From Scolanthus callimorphus (Eukaryota > Cnidaria > Anthozoa > Actiniaria > Edwardsiidae): a stretch of DNA of 64,000 bases. Below, in pieces: positions 1 through 11,600 of the stretch. The translations under genes and the position numbers were made by a program. The notes below the pieces were generated by a model. That model searched no databases. It was not told where the DNA came from and saw nothing but the letters and a program-made list of their open reading frames with translations. Every line of letters begins with the position of its first letter. Position 1 is the stretch's first letter. The stretch covers positions 18,325,023-18,389,022 of the forward strand of contig CM066914.1 in assembly GCA_033964015.1 (NCBI GenBank), read 5' to 3'.

Positions 1-150
1 CCATACTCTGAAATACATACCCTATCAGAGACCAAACAAGTGAAAAACGATACCCTACCGCAGACTTGAGGAGCCTAAAAACCATACCCCTATAGGACGG
101 CACATACCCGTACACCATTTACGAGGGAATTACCACCCTCCCCCTCCCTG
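1..150. repeat. Fragment of 'gataccct' interspersed element
   Basis: The left edge contains spaced 'gataccct', 'cataccct' and 'cataccc' motifs and ends in a C-rich tract. The wording resembles the element copies at 37.5 kb and 46.0 kb. Only one end is inside the window, so the family assignment is tentative. Confidence 0.3.
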
Positions 151-173
151 CTTTAGTGTACTCTCCTTCATAC

Positions 174-336
174 CTCGACCGCGGCATTTTCCCTTGTGGA
201 TCATTTTCACTTTATGTCCTCGACACTTTGCAAGTTGCAGATGACATCGACTCTCGTACGTTCTCATGTCGGTTCCGCATACGGGGCTTGCGTTAGACGG
301 GCAAGGTCCGCGGCAGTTAAAGACGGACTTCACGGG
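174..336 (-). CDS. Kazal-type protease inhibitor domain exon (partial gene)
   Basis: On the minus strand an acceptor (attattcag) at 337-339 opens the exon and a donor (GTATGA) follows at 173, giving 54 codons plus one base (phase 0 in, phase 1 out). The translation is almost exactly one Kazal domain: CRGPCPSNASPVCGTDMRTY opens it, and the spacing C-x3-C-x7-C-x10-C-x6-C-x12-C with the PVCGTD-x4-Y core is the Kazal/follistatin-type signature. Kazal domains bind serine proteases through the loop around the second cysteine; in multidomain matrix proteins such as agrin or follistatin relatives they may have lost inhibition. No ATG begins the exon, so it is internal. The other exons lie off the left edge or are too small to see. 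Whether the protein is a small secreted inhibitor or a larger matrix protein cannot be decided. Confidence 0.75.
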
Positions 337-339
337 CTG

Positions 340-2300
340 AATATTAATAAAATATATGAGTCATGATTTAGGTAGTGGTGGGGTGGGCTACTATAATTAA
401 TTATTATGAGAAAAACTCCCTAATTGCCGAAGAGTTAAAGGCAATCCGTTCAAAGACTTACCCCGCGGTAACTAAATTGTTTTTTGATCATTTGTACGGG
501 GAAGGGGGACAGCGACGGATTGTAAAAGAAGTGTGCTGCACTTATTATGCAGCCTAATAATTTCAGCTAGCCGCGACAATTAACGAGGAATTTCACCAGG
601 ACAGAAATGCAAATTGAATCCATTTCCCGCGCCTCGAAATCAGTTAAGAGCTTTCACTGGTTTTGCACGCTGTGTACGATGGGGACAGATCGTCTTCGCT
701 GTGATAGTCGCATATTTTGTGCAGCAGTCATTGTGTGCAAATGAATCAGCTGCTCTCAAACAAAACAATCTCATATGGTAATTCTATCTTCAATCCAAAC
801 CTTTTAGTTAAGAAACGTATCCATTCGTAAAGTCGATGTGAAATTGAATTGTTGTGGTTTTGTTTTGTTTCTACTTATACGGTTTTAAGCTATAGTTGTT
901 TTTTATCAGGGCCATAGCTAAGGGCGGTCCTAGGCAAGGTTGCATGTGACCCCCCTTTTCCAATGTAAACATAGTACACACTAGAAGTGGACAAACATTG
1001 TTCCGAGTTATCATATATTTTCACCACATGCTAGCTTTGCCCCAGTTTATAGTTTGTGTATAGTGTCAAATAATTCCCATTTGCTGAGGTTGTATTATAT
1101 TTATTTGTTTACTGTACAACAATAACATGATGTCAGCTCTTTTTCTTGACTTTGGAGTCATACAGACCCTTGATGCTTTTTTTCTAAAAATAACTATACA
1201 TATGAACATAAACAACATCTTTTCCATAAGACATGCTATAGTAAGTTATGGAAACCAACATTTCCTGCAATAATACACATGGTGTTCTACATATTTGAGT
1301 GTAGTGAGCAAAGTTTGACTCTCATCTAACTAAAACTCCCTTACTTTATTATCATATTTTAATATAAACAAAATAACTCTTTTATGCTATGATCACACTC
1401 TTCCAGATGTATGTTTGAAAATTTGACTTTTTGAAAGCAAATTGACTGGCAAGTCATTCAAAATCAACAAGAACAGAAAAAAATATTGTACAGTTTTGTT
1501 AGAACTGTGTATCATGGTCTAATAAAAACTGGCCAGTTCCATTGTGTTAAAAGCTTGAAATACTTGATATCCCTGTGTTCCCATGTATTATTCTCTATAC
1601 TGAATCTATCGAAAACTTTTCCATAAAAATTGATACGACCACCACTGAGGTAATCAATTTACCAATGACTCCTGATTCTTCTGGCATTTCCAAATAAAAA
1701 CATGGTATTTGTATGGAAAATCAGGCAAATTGACACACTCCCTCCCCACTTTTCAATTCCCTCTGTGGTGGGGCCATCCTTTTTTCTGGAATTACACATA
1801 CTAGTTATGAAAGCTTTTTAATGGAATTTAATGGAATGCACCATAAAATATGGTACTCACTAGTTTGCTGCAACAAGCAACAATTTTCTATGCTAGGGTT
1901 TCAAATATAATGTACCATCTCTTAATTTCCTAAATTTAAAGAAATGCTACAACGAAGAGATCAAAAACTATCTCAGCGCAATAAAAGGAAAACAAGACAA
2001 ACTGGCTAGAAACAGCACAGAAAGGAGAGAAGAAACCACATTACGCAGCAGCAACAAAAATACCTGATACCATGCAACTTCATTTACTTCAGTTTCTACA
2101 GCTGTTTGGGTAATATGAACTGTAATTATTTGCCGGGAGAGAAAATACTAGAAAGATTCTTAAAATGGTTTGACCCCCTTGCATTTTCTGAGTGTTCACA
2201 GCGCGCGGCGCGAAAAAAAATCAAATTGATCTATTCCAGCGTGCTGTTATATTAGGTTATGTAACATTATGTCGACAAAAAAAGAAGAGAGCTATGTAGC
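340..2300. other. AT-rich non-coding stretch
   Basis: No exon with splice signals and a recognisable domain was found on either strand. It may be the 5' intron of the Kazal gene, intergenic DNA, or both. Confidence 0.5.
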
Positions 2301-2306
2301 TTTATT
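2301..2306 (-). promoter_or_regulatory. Possible poly(A) signal of the bZIP gene
   Basis: TTTATT on the plus strand reads AATAAA on the minus strand. It is the first canonical hexamer noticed downstream of the bZIP stop codon, implying a 3' UTR of about 600 nt. Confidence 0.35.
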
Positions 2307-2904
2307 TCACGTGTAACCTACGACACGCAAAACTGGTTATATTATAACTAGACAACTGAGAAGGCAATCTTGAACACGATTGCGTGTAGAATATCGATGA
2401 ATGGCTGTTTTTCTCGAGTACATTAGTGTAAAACCAACACCCGAACGACACGCATTAGCTGCATATTAATTAGAATACCGTTTAGTGTACTAAATCCTAG
2501 CAAACTAGGTTAAATAAGCTCCAGATTTGGAATAAATTCGAGAAGAAATATATATATTTATGTGGGCGATAGCTGAATAGAGCAACTAAGTTCAGTTCCT
2601 GTAACTTTAATGCGTGATTTCACGCACGATTTTCAAACATTCGAAAATGCTGATTGCGTCACAGCCTTACGGGTCAAAATCGAACATGAACCGAGTTTGG
2701 AATTCACGAAAGAAAATTACACCAGATTTCTCACGAAACAGTTCAAAATGAGATTAATTTCTTTAAAATATTGTACGATATCTCCACAAGAGAAAATGTT
2801 CCAAAATACTCATGAAAATTCACGGTTGGCGGCGCTCGAACAGCTACATGTACTGGACCATCACAATCAATGACTTGACGCGGTTATATAATACCTACAA
2901 ATCA

Positions 2905-3609
2905 CTAATCTTTCGCTTTTTTAAAGCCTTCTATAACCTTCAACAAGCGTTTGTTCTCGTCCCGTAGCATCTCGTTCTCTACTTTGTATTTATGGTTTTC
3001 TTCCTCAAGAAATTCGGCGCGAATTTGACATTCTAATTCCCGCACGCGCCGAGCGTCTCTAGATCGCTTAGCCGAAGCGTTATTTCTCTGTCTTTTCTCC
3101 CAATATTTACCGTCTTTGGCGCCGTTATTCTGCTTTTCGCCTTTCTTCCCTCGATGATGAGTTTTATTTGGGAATAAGTTCGGTGAATAGTTGCAATCTC
3201 CGTTGATTCTCTGCTCCTCTTTGATACTTTCATCGGACGATTCGTCTTCGAACTTTGCAGCTTTAGCCTTCGAAGTGCTCGTAATAACACTGACCGAGTT
3301 GCGGGGTACTTTCTCTTTCTCATTGGCATCGCCATTACACAGCTTACTTGGCCCGCTTCTCTCCAGGGCAAATTTTGAATTTGAAAACGACTGAAGAGAG
3401 ACGACTTTCAGAATATTATTAATAGAGGCCTCGCCGAGATACGGCGTTTTTCGATAGCAGTATACGGTTCGGCATTCCTCATCAATGTAGTCTCCGTTGC
3501 TCCGCTTTTTCTGATCACAGACATAGATTTCTTCGTCCTCTTCGCTCTCCGTCTCCGAGTTTGGACGCTTGGACGGTTTTCTTTGATTGCTATAGTCTTC
3601 GTCCTCCAT
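2905..3609 (-). CDS. PAR-like bZIP transcription factor (intronless)
   Basis: A 234-residue protein starting at the first in-frame ATG (3609); the frame is open 48 bases further upstream only through a GTG. The last 70 residues (about 165-234) are a basic region plus leucine zipper. The block KYWEKRQRNNASAKRSRDAR has the NN-x-x-AKRSRDARR basic motif typical of the PAR/HLF/TEF/DBP and CES-2 group, preceded by the K-Y-W that those proteins carry. The zipper follows through to the C-terminus, which ends four residues after GFKK. The N-terminal part is acidic and serine-rich, as expected for an activation or regulatory region. By family, it should bind TTAYGTAA (D-box) sites as a dimer in the nucleus; in animals such factors act in circadian, light and detoxification responses. 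The whole ORF is in one exon, which fits a retrocopy or an ancestrally intronless gene. Confidence 0.9.
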   Translation of the reverse strand: MEDEDYSNQRKPSKRPNSETESEEDEEIYVCDQKKRSNGDYIDEECRTVYCYRKTPYLGEASINNILKVVSLQSFSNSKFALERSGPSKLCNGDANEKEKVPRNSVSVITSTSKAKAAKFEDESSDESIKEEQRINGDCNYSPNLFPNKTHHRGKKGEKQNNGAKDGKYWEKRQRNNASAKRSRDARRVRELECQIRAEFLEEENHKYKVENEMLRDENKRLLKVIEGFKKAKD

Positions 3610-3752
3610 AGCGGAAGTTACGGAACACAGCTTGAAAACGCCCGGACAAATGGTCACTAAAAATCGACGGAGTTCTCTATGAAGCGAGCAGTGCGCCCTC
3701 TAGAAGCCGCGAAAAGAATTCTGAACTTGTACCTTTGACTCGCGATTAGGTC

Positions 3753-3762
3753 ATTGCATAAC
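3753..3762 (-). promoter_or_regulatory. D-box/C/EBP-like site upstream of bZIP
   Basis: The minus strand reads GTTATGCAAT about 145 bases upstream of the bZIP ATG. This is close to the PAR/C/EBP consensus RTTAYGTAAY and could allow self- or cross-regulation by bZIP factors. A single 10-mer match may be chance. Confidence 0.3.
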
Positions 3763-3769
3763 AACACGA

Positions 3770-5660
3770 CTGCGCAAGCGTACGAGCTATCTGATTGACA
3801 GCTGTAATTAATCCAAGCCAAGAAAAAAACACTGCAATCGAAGAACTCGATGTTTTTACAAACAAATAAAATGAAATAACCTTAAATGGCTAAAAATGAT
3901 GGTTTTAGGAATAGAAGCCTCGAAATATCATTGTGGTTAGGTGCAGGAGTGGTAAATAGAGGGATTATTTGTGAGCGTAACGCCGTTCAAGCGAAGAAAC
4001 AGAAGAGTAGTCAGTCACACCAGTCACGTCCGCAGTCACACGTGAGGCCTAAATCGCGTGCACACACAGCTGTACTAAAAATACGGACCGGAAAACTCTC
4101 CTGCTCAAGGGAACTACGCTACTCGCAATCCCGAGTAGCGGGATTGATTTGGGGGCTCGCAATATCTCTTATTTTCGACAAGATCTACAGCTGTTTTGAA
4201 GTAGAAAGGAGAATCGGATTAATTTCTTATATGTAAACAATTGATCGTCAAAAACAGCTTGTTTTAGTGCCTCGTTGTAGCTCTAGACGCACGAAAGTGC
4301 AAGGACGGGAGTCAAATACGCAAGCTTGATGAAATCAGGAGATAGATTAGTTTATTCTCGAGGCTGAGCTGCGTGAACCGTGTTCAAAAATAGTGAGAGT
4401 CCGCAGAGGGTACATGCCGAATTTCGAAATTCGTTTGTGCAATTTTAATAACAAGAAAGGCGGAAGAAAATCCCTGTTTAAACTACTTTGGTAAATGTAT
4501 CTGCACAGGTCAGGGCAAGGGTGAAAGAAGCATGTTTAAGATTTAATGAATTTATCTCCCCCGGGGAGAAGACGGAGGATATATGCAAATGAAAATCTAT
4601 AAAAGAAAAATCAATTATAATAGATATACACTTCATGCTGTGTATGTGCGTAAAGCATATTTTTGGCAAGGTCAATCAACGTGGTTTCTTCAGCATATTC
4701 GAAGGCAGGTGATACATGGTTTTGAAAAGGAAAGTTCTCGAAGGCCATGGGCAAGGAATTTACTGAAATCAATGAAACAATCATCGGCACCAGCTCAATT
4801 CTTTTTTTTTTGTTGTTTCTCCGCAGTGGCACACACTAAACAACAAACTCATTCCTTACCCCTCCCCATAAAGACAGACTACCCACCTGCCTTCTTGCAT
4901 AATTTTTGAACCGATAACAAACCCTCCAATCTAATATGGGTTAACTTATCATTGCACCTGATCGCAACGGTCAGTTGAAGATTTCGCCCAAACATATCAT
5001 CCTCTCGCCCGTGGTCAAGTATGGGAAATCTCACTGAATTAACTCATTGTTCGCTCTCTTTCTATATTGTTGTATCAATTACTGTCCCATTATGTGTGTG
5101 TGTGTGCAATACTTCCTAGGTCTATATACCCGTCTTTCTCCCTGGTGCTCGGTGGTGAAGTCCACTTAGCAAACGGGTCATGGCGATCATCGTCGGGGTT
5201 GAAACCTGACGTCCTAAAAGATACGAAACTGGACTTGACCAGGTATTATTTCAATATCAAAGTGGGCGTTTTAAAGCTTGGCCATGCCTCATTTCAACCT
5301 TATAAAATATATTTAGACAAAACAAAATAATCACGGACTTGTAATGAACAAATCAGAGAATTGCGAGTTCCCTGGAAAAATCTATAAACTTTGATGGAAC
5401 AAATTCCGTAGAAATTCAGTAGATTCAGTAGAAATCCTATTTATAAAATTCAGTAGATTTGCCTTTTTAATATAAATAGTTTATTGCTGAAGGTTTTAGA
5501 GGCGGAGGATAATTATTTTGTGTCTAACGATCAATTAGTCAATTCAGCATATACTAGACTAGTTTTGTACTATTCCCGACTATTTGCGGGCAGTGCTACT
5601 TATGTACTTTATTTTCAGTTATCAGGCAATAATAAACTTGAAACTTTACGATACCAAACT
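3770..5660. other. Non-coding, no gene supported
   Basis: Short ORFs here (for example 3886-4236 plus) have no domain, no biased composition and no splice context. A small palindrome (ctactcg...cgagtag) lies near 4117-4136. Confidence 0.45.
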
Positions 5661-5669
5661 TAGCATTCA

Positions 5670-5782
5670 CATTTTCACCCCTTATACCATGTATACCCAA
5701 GGCTCCAATTTTACACCCCTAAATGTACGACGATCATCCCCGTCCCTTTGATGTGGAGCTCCCCCCCCCCCCCCCCCCCCCC
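5670..5782. repeat. End fragment of 'CCCCTAAAAGATACC' element with C22 tract
   Basis: Contains 'cacccctaaatgtacgac' followed by 'gatcatccccgtcc' and a run of about 22 C. The same order of motifs closes the copy at 37.5 kb. Confidence 0.5.
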
Positions 5783-6624
5783 TGTTAAACTGTTAAAATT
5801 TGTTCACACTAATCCTTTGAAAAAACGAACAAGTTTGATTCAAAGATTGGACGCACGGTACGGCACGAGCATTGCAAAAAAAAAATGTCTCTCTCGCCTC
5901 GTACCTTCTGCCCTGACCTTTGCTGTCTCGTCCATGCGAATGCTCTATTTTCGATTCGGCCTCCGGAGCGCACCGTCCCCTCACCGCAACAGATGAAGGG
6001 CTCCTAAATCTAGCGGAATTGAATTCGGTATTAAATTGTAAATCATGTTTTTAGTGGAAAGCAAACCAATGTGATACGTTTCATCGAACGCGTGCCTTTT
6101 TTTCAAAACTGGCAAGCGAAAAAGTGTCACCACAGGGGACCCGAACAAGTGGTGAAACTTTTGTGACCGTCGGACGACGACTCGCTGCGTCTAGGGTCTT
6201 CACCGCAGTAACCCTCTTGGAACATGGAATAGTAAATTCAGGAATGGGCATACTACGGAGATGAGAGCACGGATCAAATTCTGGAACGGAGACCTGGATG
6301 CTATAAAGCTCTGTAGGCCATCATTTTGCACTTAGATTGTCTGTGATAAACTTTGAACTAGTAATACATTAGTTGAATACTTGAGATTGCAAGAAAGGTG
6401 TTTCAGGTGCCCTCTTTCGCTAATCCCCTTCGATAGCATACAGGTTCAAGAAAAATAACTTCGGTCGGTCATATGGTAGAGAATACCGTTTGACAGAAAG
6501 GATTCACTCCATGACGACTGTTTACGTATGCATGGCATTGCAAAGTCGTTTTCAAAGTTGATTAATTTGCTAGTTAGTTGCCTCTGAGGAAATCTGATAC
6601 TTCCAATGCGGGAAGGGGGGTAAG

Positions 6625-6950
6625 GGGGGGGGGGGGGGGGGGGGGGGGGTGAAGGGATGAGCGCGTCGGTATTAAATTTGACCCCGAAACGATACCAAAA
6701 GGGCGTGGTCGGACCAAATTGCAACCCCTATCAAAATATACCACCCCCAAAACCCCGAAACGAGCATGTTCGCCGTCTCCCCCTTGCGAGCTTTCCAAGT
6801 GATTGCAAGATTCTTCTGCATAGTTAAGTAAAAATCTTGCTCAAATGGCACCCTAAAAGATACAATATTTTGCAAAAATCCTGATTATGAATACCCCCAA
6901 AAGATTCCACGATTTGAGCCCCTAAAAAGTACGACATTTTGTTGCAGCTT
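6625..6950. repeat. Copy of 'CCCCTAAAAGATACC' element with long G tract
   Basis: Starts with a run of more than 20 G, then a 'gggatgagcgcgtcgg' stretch matching the start of the 37.5 kb copy, then degenerate 'accccgaaacgatacc', 'caccctaaaagatac' and 'gcccctaaaaagtacgac' repeats. Both flanks are eroded. Confidence 0.5.
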
Positions 6951-6959
6951 TGATGATGA

Positions 6960-8385
6960 TAATGACAACGATTTTCCTTGTCTCTGACTTGTGCTTGTTC
7001 GCAAAAACGTAAGTGGTCATGGAATTTTCAATCGGCATAATGGCCACCAGGCACGAATGTTGTTTTAGAGTTCTAAACGTCTGCGCCTTTGCGGGTGCGT
7101 CCTTAGAAAAGTTCTCTCGTAATTGTGGGAAAGTTGAAGCACCGCCAGACTAAACGAGGAACCAGGACTGGGTATCCCCATCTACAAGAACTATTACGAA
7201 CGCGCACTAGCACCATGTACGCCGCGCACACCGCGAGCTCACACACATTCACGACGTGCACACCAACACCAACCGCGGCACAACACAAATGCACGACGAA
7301 AACGAACACGTTCAACATGTCATAAGTGAGCTCGTGTAGGGGTCTCAATGAGAAGAAACACTCTTAAGTCATTCCGTTATCAATAAGATTCAGGAGATAC
7401 TGGCGCAGGCGATCGCTAAGATGCACCCCTTGCAGAGCTCCTACAATGACAGCCGTGCGGTAATATCTCTTGCCTATCGACAGGGATATGTGATTTTATC
7501 AATTGCGAGGACTTCACATCGAAGGCTAGAACAGTTAGCAAAAGAATGGCCAAGTGGGAGAAAGGGTATTAACATTTTAGCACGTAGCTTAATGAGAAAA
7601 TAGCAAAATGCTATATTGTTAATCAAATAATTCTCAATTTTAATCCCGCACTCTTCAGTACAATTGTCAACGGCCTGAAGTTTGTTTCGAAATATTAACC
7701 GAAATACAGCCACCAGAGAATATCATCACTACTGCAGTCTTCTTATTCGGACTTCTCTCGTGTTTTATAATATCAGCCAGTCCAGGATTTAAGAGTATGA
7801 TATTGCTACTTTTGGGGGCAAGTAAAAAACACTGTAAAAATGTCGGGGCAATAAAAGAACGAGCTACATAATAAAGCGAGATTCTAGTGAGCGCTACGGA
7901 AGTTGCGCACATGTCCCTCCAAAAACTTGAGAATTCCTTGTCTGCCCCTTCTTGATTCGTGGTGTTTAGACGAAGCATATACCGACACTACAGACAAGTG
8001 CTAAAGAGTTGACATTAGTGTTACTTGAACAATAAAATGAGTGTTATGCACTGGACTATCGATATCGACATGCTTTTATAACCCCTCCCCTCACCCACCG
8101 TTTTAAATGTGACCCCATGCAAAATTTATGCAACCACTACTGCTAATAGGGTCAAAATTTGCAAAAAAATAATTCGCTAACAAAACCATCGGCACCTAAG
8201 TAAAGCCAGTGGAATTATGTCAGGGTGATAAAACTGAATCAGTTGTGGGGGTCAAGTGAGTCTATATTTGACACCGATTTTATCCAGGCATACGTGGAGG
8301 AGGGAAACGTGCACTTTAAGGACACGCTATTAGTGTCTACAAGAACGGCGGACGTGCAATATCGTAGACTCCTTAGCAGACAACT
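6960..8385. other. Non-coding, no gene supported
   Basis: Contains a CA-rich patch near 7200-7300 (caca/acac with ccgc) that is open on both strands. No recognisable coding signal. Confidence 0.4.
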
Positions 8386-8388
8386 CGG

Positions 8389-8655
8389 GAAAGGAAAGGA
8401 TGGAAAGGACCGGGATTCCAGTGGAAAGGATAGGACGGAAAGGAACGAGGTTCCCGTGGAAAGGAAAGGGAAGAAAGGAAAGTGATTACTGTGCAAAGGA
8501 AAGGATGAAAGGACCGGGATACCTGTGGAAAAGAAAGGAAGGAAAGGAACGGGATTCTTGGGAAAGGAAAAGACGGAAAGGAACGGGATTCCTGTGGAAA
8601 GGATAGGATGGAAAGGAACGGGATTCCTGTTGAAGACAACGGAATTCCTGTGAAG
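8389..8655. repeat. Purine-rich minisatellite, about 35-bp unit
   Basis: About seven imperfect copies of a unit built from GGAAAGGA + CGGAAAGGAACGGG + ATTCCTGT; adjacent units differ mainly by short insertions. The array is open in several frames on both strands, which explains the long but compositionally absurd ORFs there (repeats of SFP/LSF-type residues on the minus strand). Confidence 0.8.
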
Positions 8656-8699
8656 AAAAAAGACTCGGGAGTGAGGTTTTTTTTTCCAGCTTTTCACCA

Positions 8700-11600
8700 C
8701 AGGAATCCCAACCTATTCCCCTTTTCTTGACGCGCGCCGGCGGCGGAGGAGGCTATCCATAAACTTTCAGTTCCATAACCCAGTTCATCCAGTTTACTGT
8801 ACCCGAAACGTATAACGTGACAAGCACGCAACAGATTTGCAATAGTGCATGCTAATGACCGGTTTAGTGATTGTCCAAGTATTCTACCCCTCTTGGCGGA
8901 ATTAGTGAGAAATCGCTGACTGATTCACTACTAAGCACTACACGCGTGCTCACCTATTCCCCGGAACTAGGAAATCCCCTTTACGAATTAAATTCTGCGG
9001 GTTGCTGCGTGAATGATGAAGTACAGAAAAAGTGACTGTGTCACAGGGAGCCGAGGCTTCTCTTGGGCTCATTCTGACCCTTTTTGCCGCGTTAATCCAA
9101 ACTTGGAGCTGGTTTATAGTTGCGTCTGTGGTAATTCAAGTGCGGCGTTTGATGGATAAGATGCGTTTAAAGTTTTGGAGACGCATTTGACTGTGGAATC
9201 TAAAACAAGTAATTTTCTTATGTGTTAATTTTTCAAGGGCGTGTATTTAGCACAGGGGGGGGGATCTAATTATAAATTTTGCAACTCAAAGGTTCTTATT
9301 TCAGGATGGCCGTTTAGTAGTGCATTTTACTGGGGATCAAACGAGAGATCATCCAAAAAAAAAACACTAACCTGCGGAGCTAGCGCTCCCGTGTATTTTC
9401 AGGAAAAAGAAACCCAGAGAAACAGGAGAAAGCGGCGAGAATTCGCAAACTACGAAAAAACATGTTCTCAATAATTTTTCAAAATATTAACAAAGCTTTC
9501 CCAGCTATTGGCCGACCTTTTCTGCTCGTGATATTCACGAATTGTAGACACAAAGCACTAGTTTTTATTTTTTTTCTTCTTCCTTTTCTATGTTTTTAGT
9601 CTTTCTGTTGCGTTTTATCACGACACTCCACTTATATGTATCCATTTCACGTTTGAATTTTGACGTTTTTTTTTTGTAACAGTTAACCAATGTAAATATT
9701 CTCCATTACCTGAAGAAGGTCGGTACTGGCTGACCGAAATATCATATGTGAATGAAAATGAACAACATTTTTTTTATTCTTTCTTGCATATCCACTTGTT
9801 GATAGGTCCTTTATTGGATCCAGCTTCAGTTTTACTTGTACGCGGTTCTACAAATACTTCACCGGTATTTACTTTCTTACCATGGTGCCATGGCTTATCA
9901 TGGCTCATATCATTTTCGACTCCGGATGTTTGCAAAAGGATCCAAAATTTCTAAATTTAGCATCGACCGTGTCTGTTTCCAGATAAAAATTGTCAGGTGG
10001 CACTAGATATTAGTGCTAAGGCGGGTTAGAAATACAGAAAAACACAGCTTGACGGATGATAAGAGCATGACGAGCTTGTATAACTTTTCCCAGACTTTTG
10101 AAAAACAACATTTCGTTAAAAGTAAAACAAATGCAGTGAATTCCAGTCCAAAGATCGATGTCAATGAGTTTTCTTTAAATACTATAAGCTGTTAAACCTA
10201 TTACCTAAGAAAAACAAGGCAATGGAACACCTCTTCCGAGCTAAGAATTTACAAGTAAAATAAAACTACAATACTAAAAAAACTAAAAAACGCCGTTATA
10301 ATTTACTGCAATTTTTATAATTCTGAGCAAACTAACAAACCGTGGTTTGGCTTCCGTCAATCAAACGAGTGTACAGCTCTGGGTGATTTCACACAGGCGT
10401 TGAGAGGTGTTTTGAACTAATAAGGGCTAGCTAGGCTTCAAAACCAAACGAAACTTGGCAAACATCATGTGCCTGACTTCAAAGGATTGATGGAAGCCAT
10501 AACGCAGTTTCTTGTTCGGAAGTGTAAAAGTGTGAGTTCGCAGAATAATGAAAATCTCAATAACCTTTTTATGAAGCATCCAACTCCACAACGTAAAAAT
10601 TCGCGGAATTCCACAAGAAGGAGAGGACAGATTATTGCGGGATATTATTAACCTTTTCACCATTCCAACCCACTCCGGCATTATGTCATTTATTACGGCA
10701 GTTGACTGATTTACTGTGAATAGGTTTCTATTAGCTAATGCGATGAAAATGCAAAACTATGCACTTTTCAATAAAAACAAAGCTTTTTAAATCTGTAAAT
10801 ATTTGCCGAAAAATTTAAGGTGCGGTCTTGTAAGGAAGTAGGTGCGTATATAATCCACACGTTGTACTGTATCCAGGAAGTTCGCTATTCATCACGAATT
10901 TATCCCTCTCAGAAACGTTAAAATTTGTCGATTAAGTCGTTAATTTGTTGTCTTTAGGGTACGTGGCATTTGTGGGAAAATTTAGAGGCTTGTCAAAATA
11001 CTGTGTCAACCACATAATTGTTTGCCATCAGTGAATGTTGCCTGCGCGCGGCAAAAATTAAAGTGAATCTTTTATTAGGGCGAGTTTATAGAAAAGTTTC
11101 CCATTAATAAATTTCGAGGCATGGCATACGTTAGTCGACCAAATGAAACATAAAATATTTCTAGTGGCGTTTCTACTGTACAAACTAAACGCCGACAATA
11201 CTACAATAACTGTTGACTAAAATAAAGAAAACGTTTTGCGCGGTAAATAATGCCTTGTTTATTTTAAAAACTAAGCTTGTTGCGAAAAACATTATCATAC
11301 GTACATGTAAACCAGTGAATGTTTATCATTGCCTAGTCTTGTTGGTGCCGAAAACAGCACAACCTTTTCACGTGAATCTATCTCATGGTTATTTTCAGTG
11401 TTTTCTGATCTTATCTTAGAAGTCCGGAGGGTGTGCGCGTCTCAGAATAGTACGCCAAAACGCACTAGAAATGCGCCCAGGAAAACGCAAATATTTCCCC
11501 GAAGTAACAATCGCAAGAATGTCGAGCGCATGTGGGAGCCAAACTTGCACAGATAATCATCTACTGGGAAACACTCAGCACAAATGATGCGATAAGACAT

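Noticed and set aside
2610..2873. 87-residue ORF antisense to the bZIP 3' UTR
   Set aside because: Lies within the likely 3' UTR of the bZIP on the other strand and resembles nothing known.
3886..4236. 116-residue plus-strand ORF near the bZIP promoter
   Set aside because: No domain, low-complexity basic composition, no evidence of splicing or conservation; may overlap the bZIP upstream region.
8239..8700. Minus-strand ORF of 153 residues rich in F, S and P
   Set aside because: Product of the purine-rich minisatellite; open in several frames on both strands.
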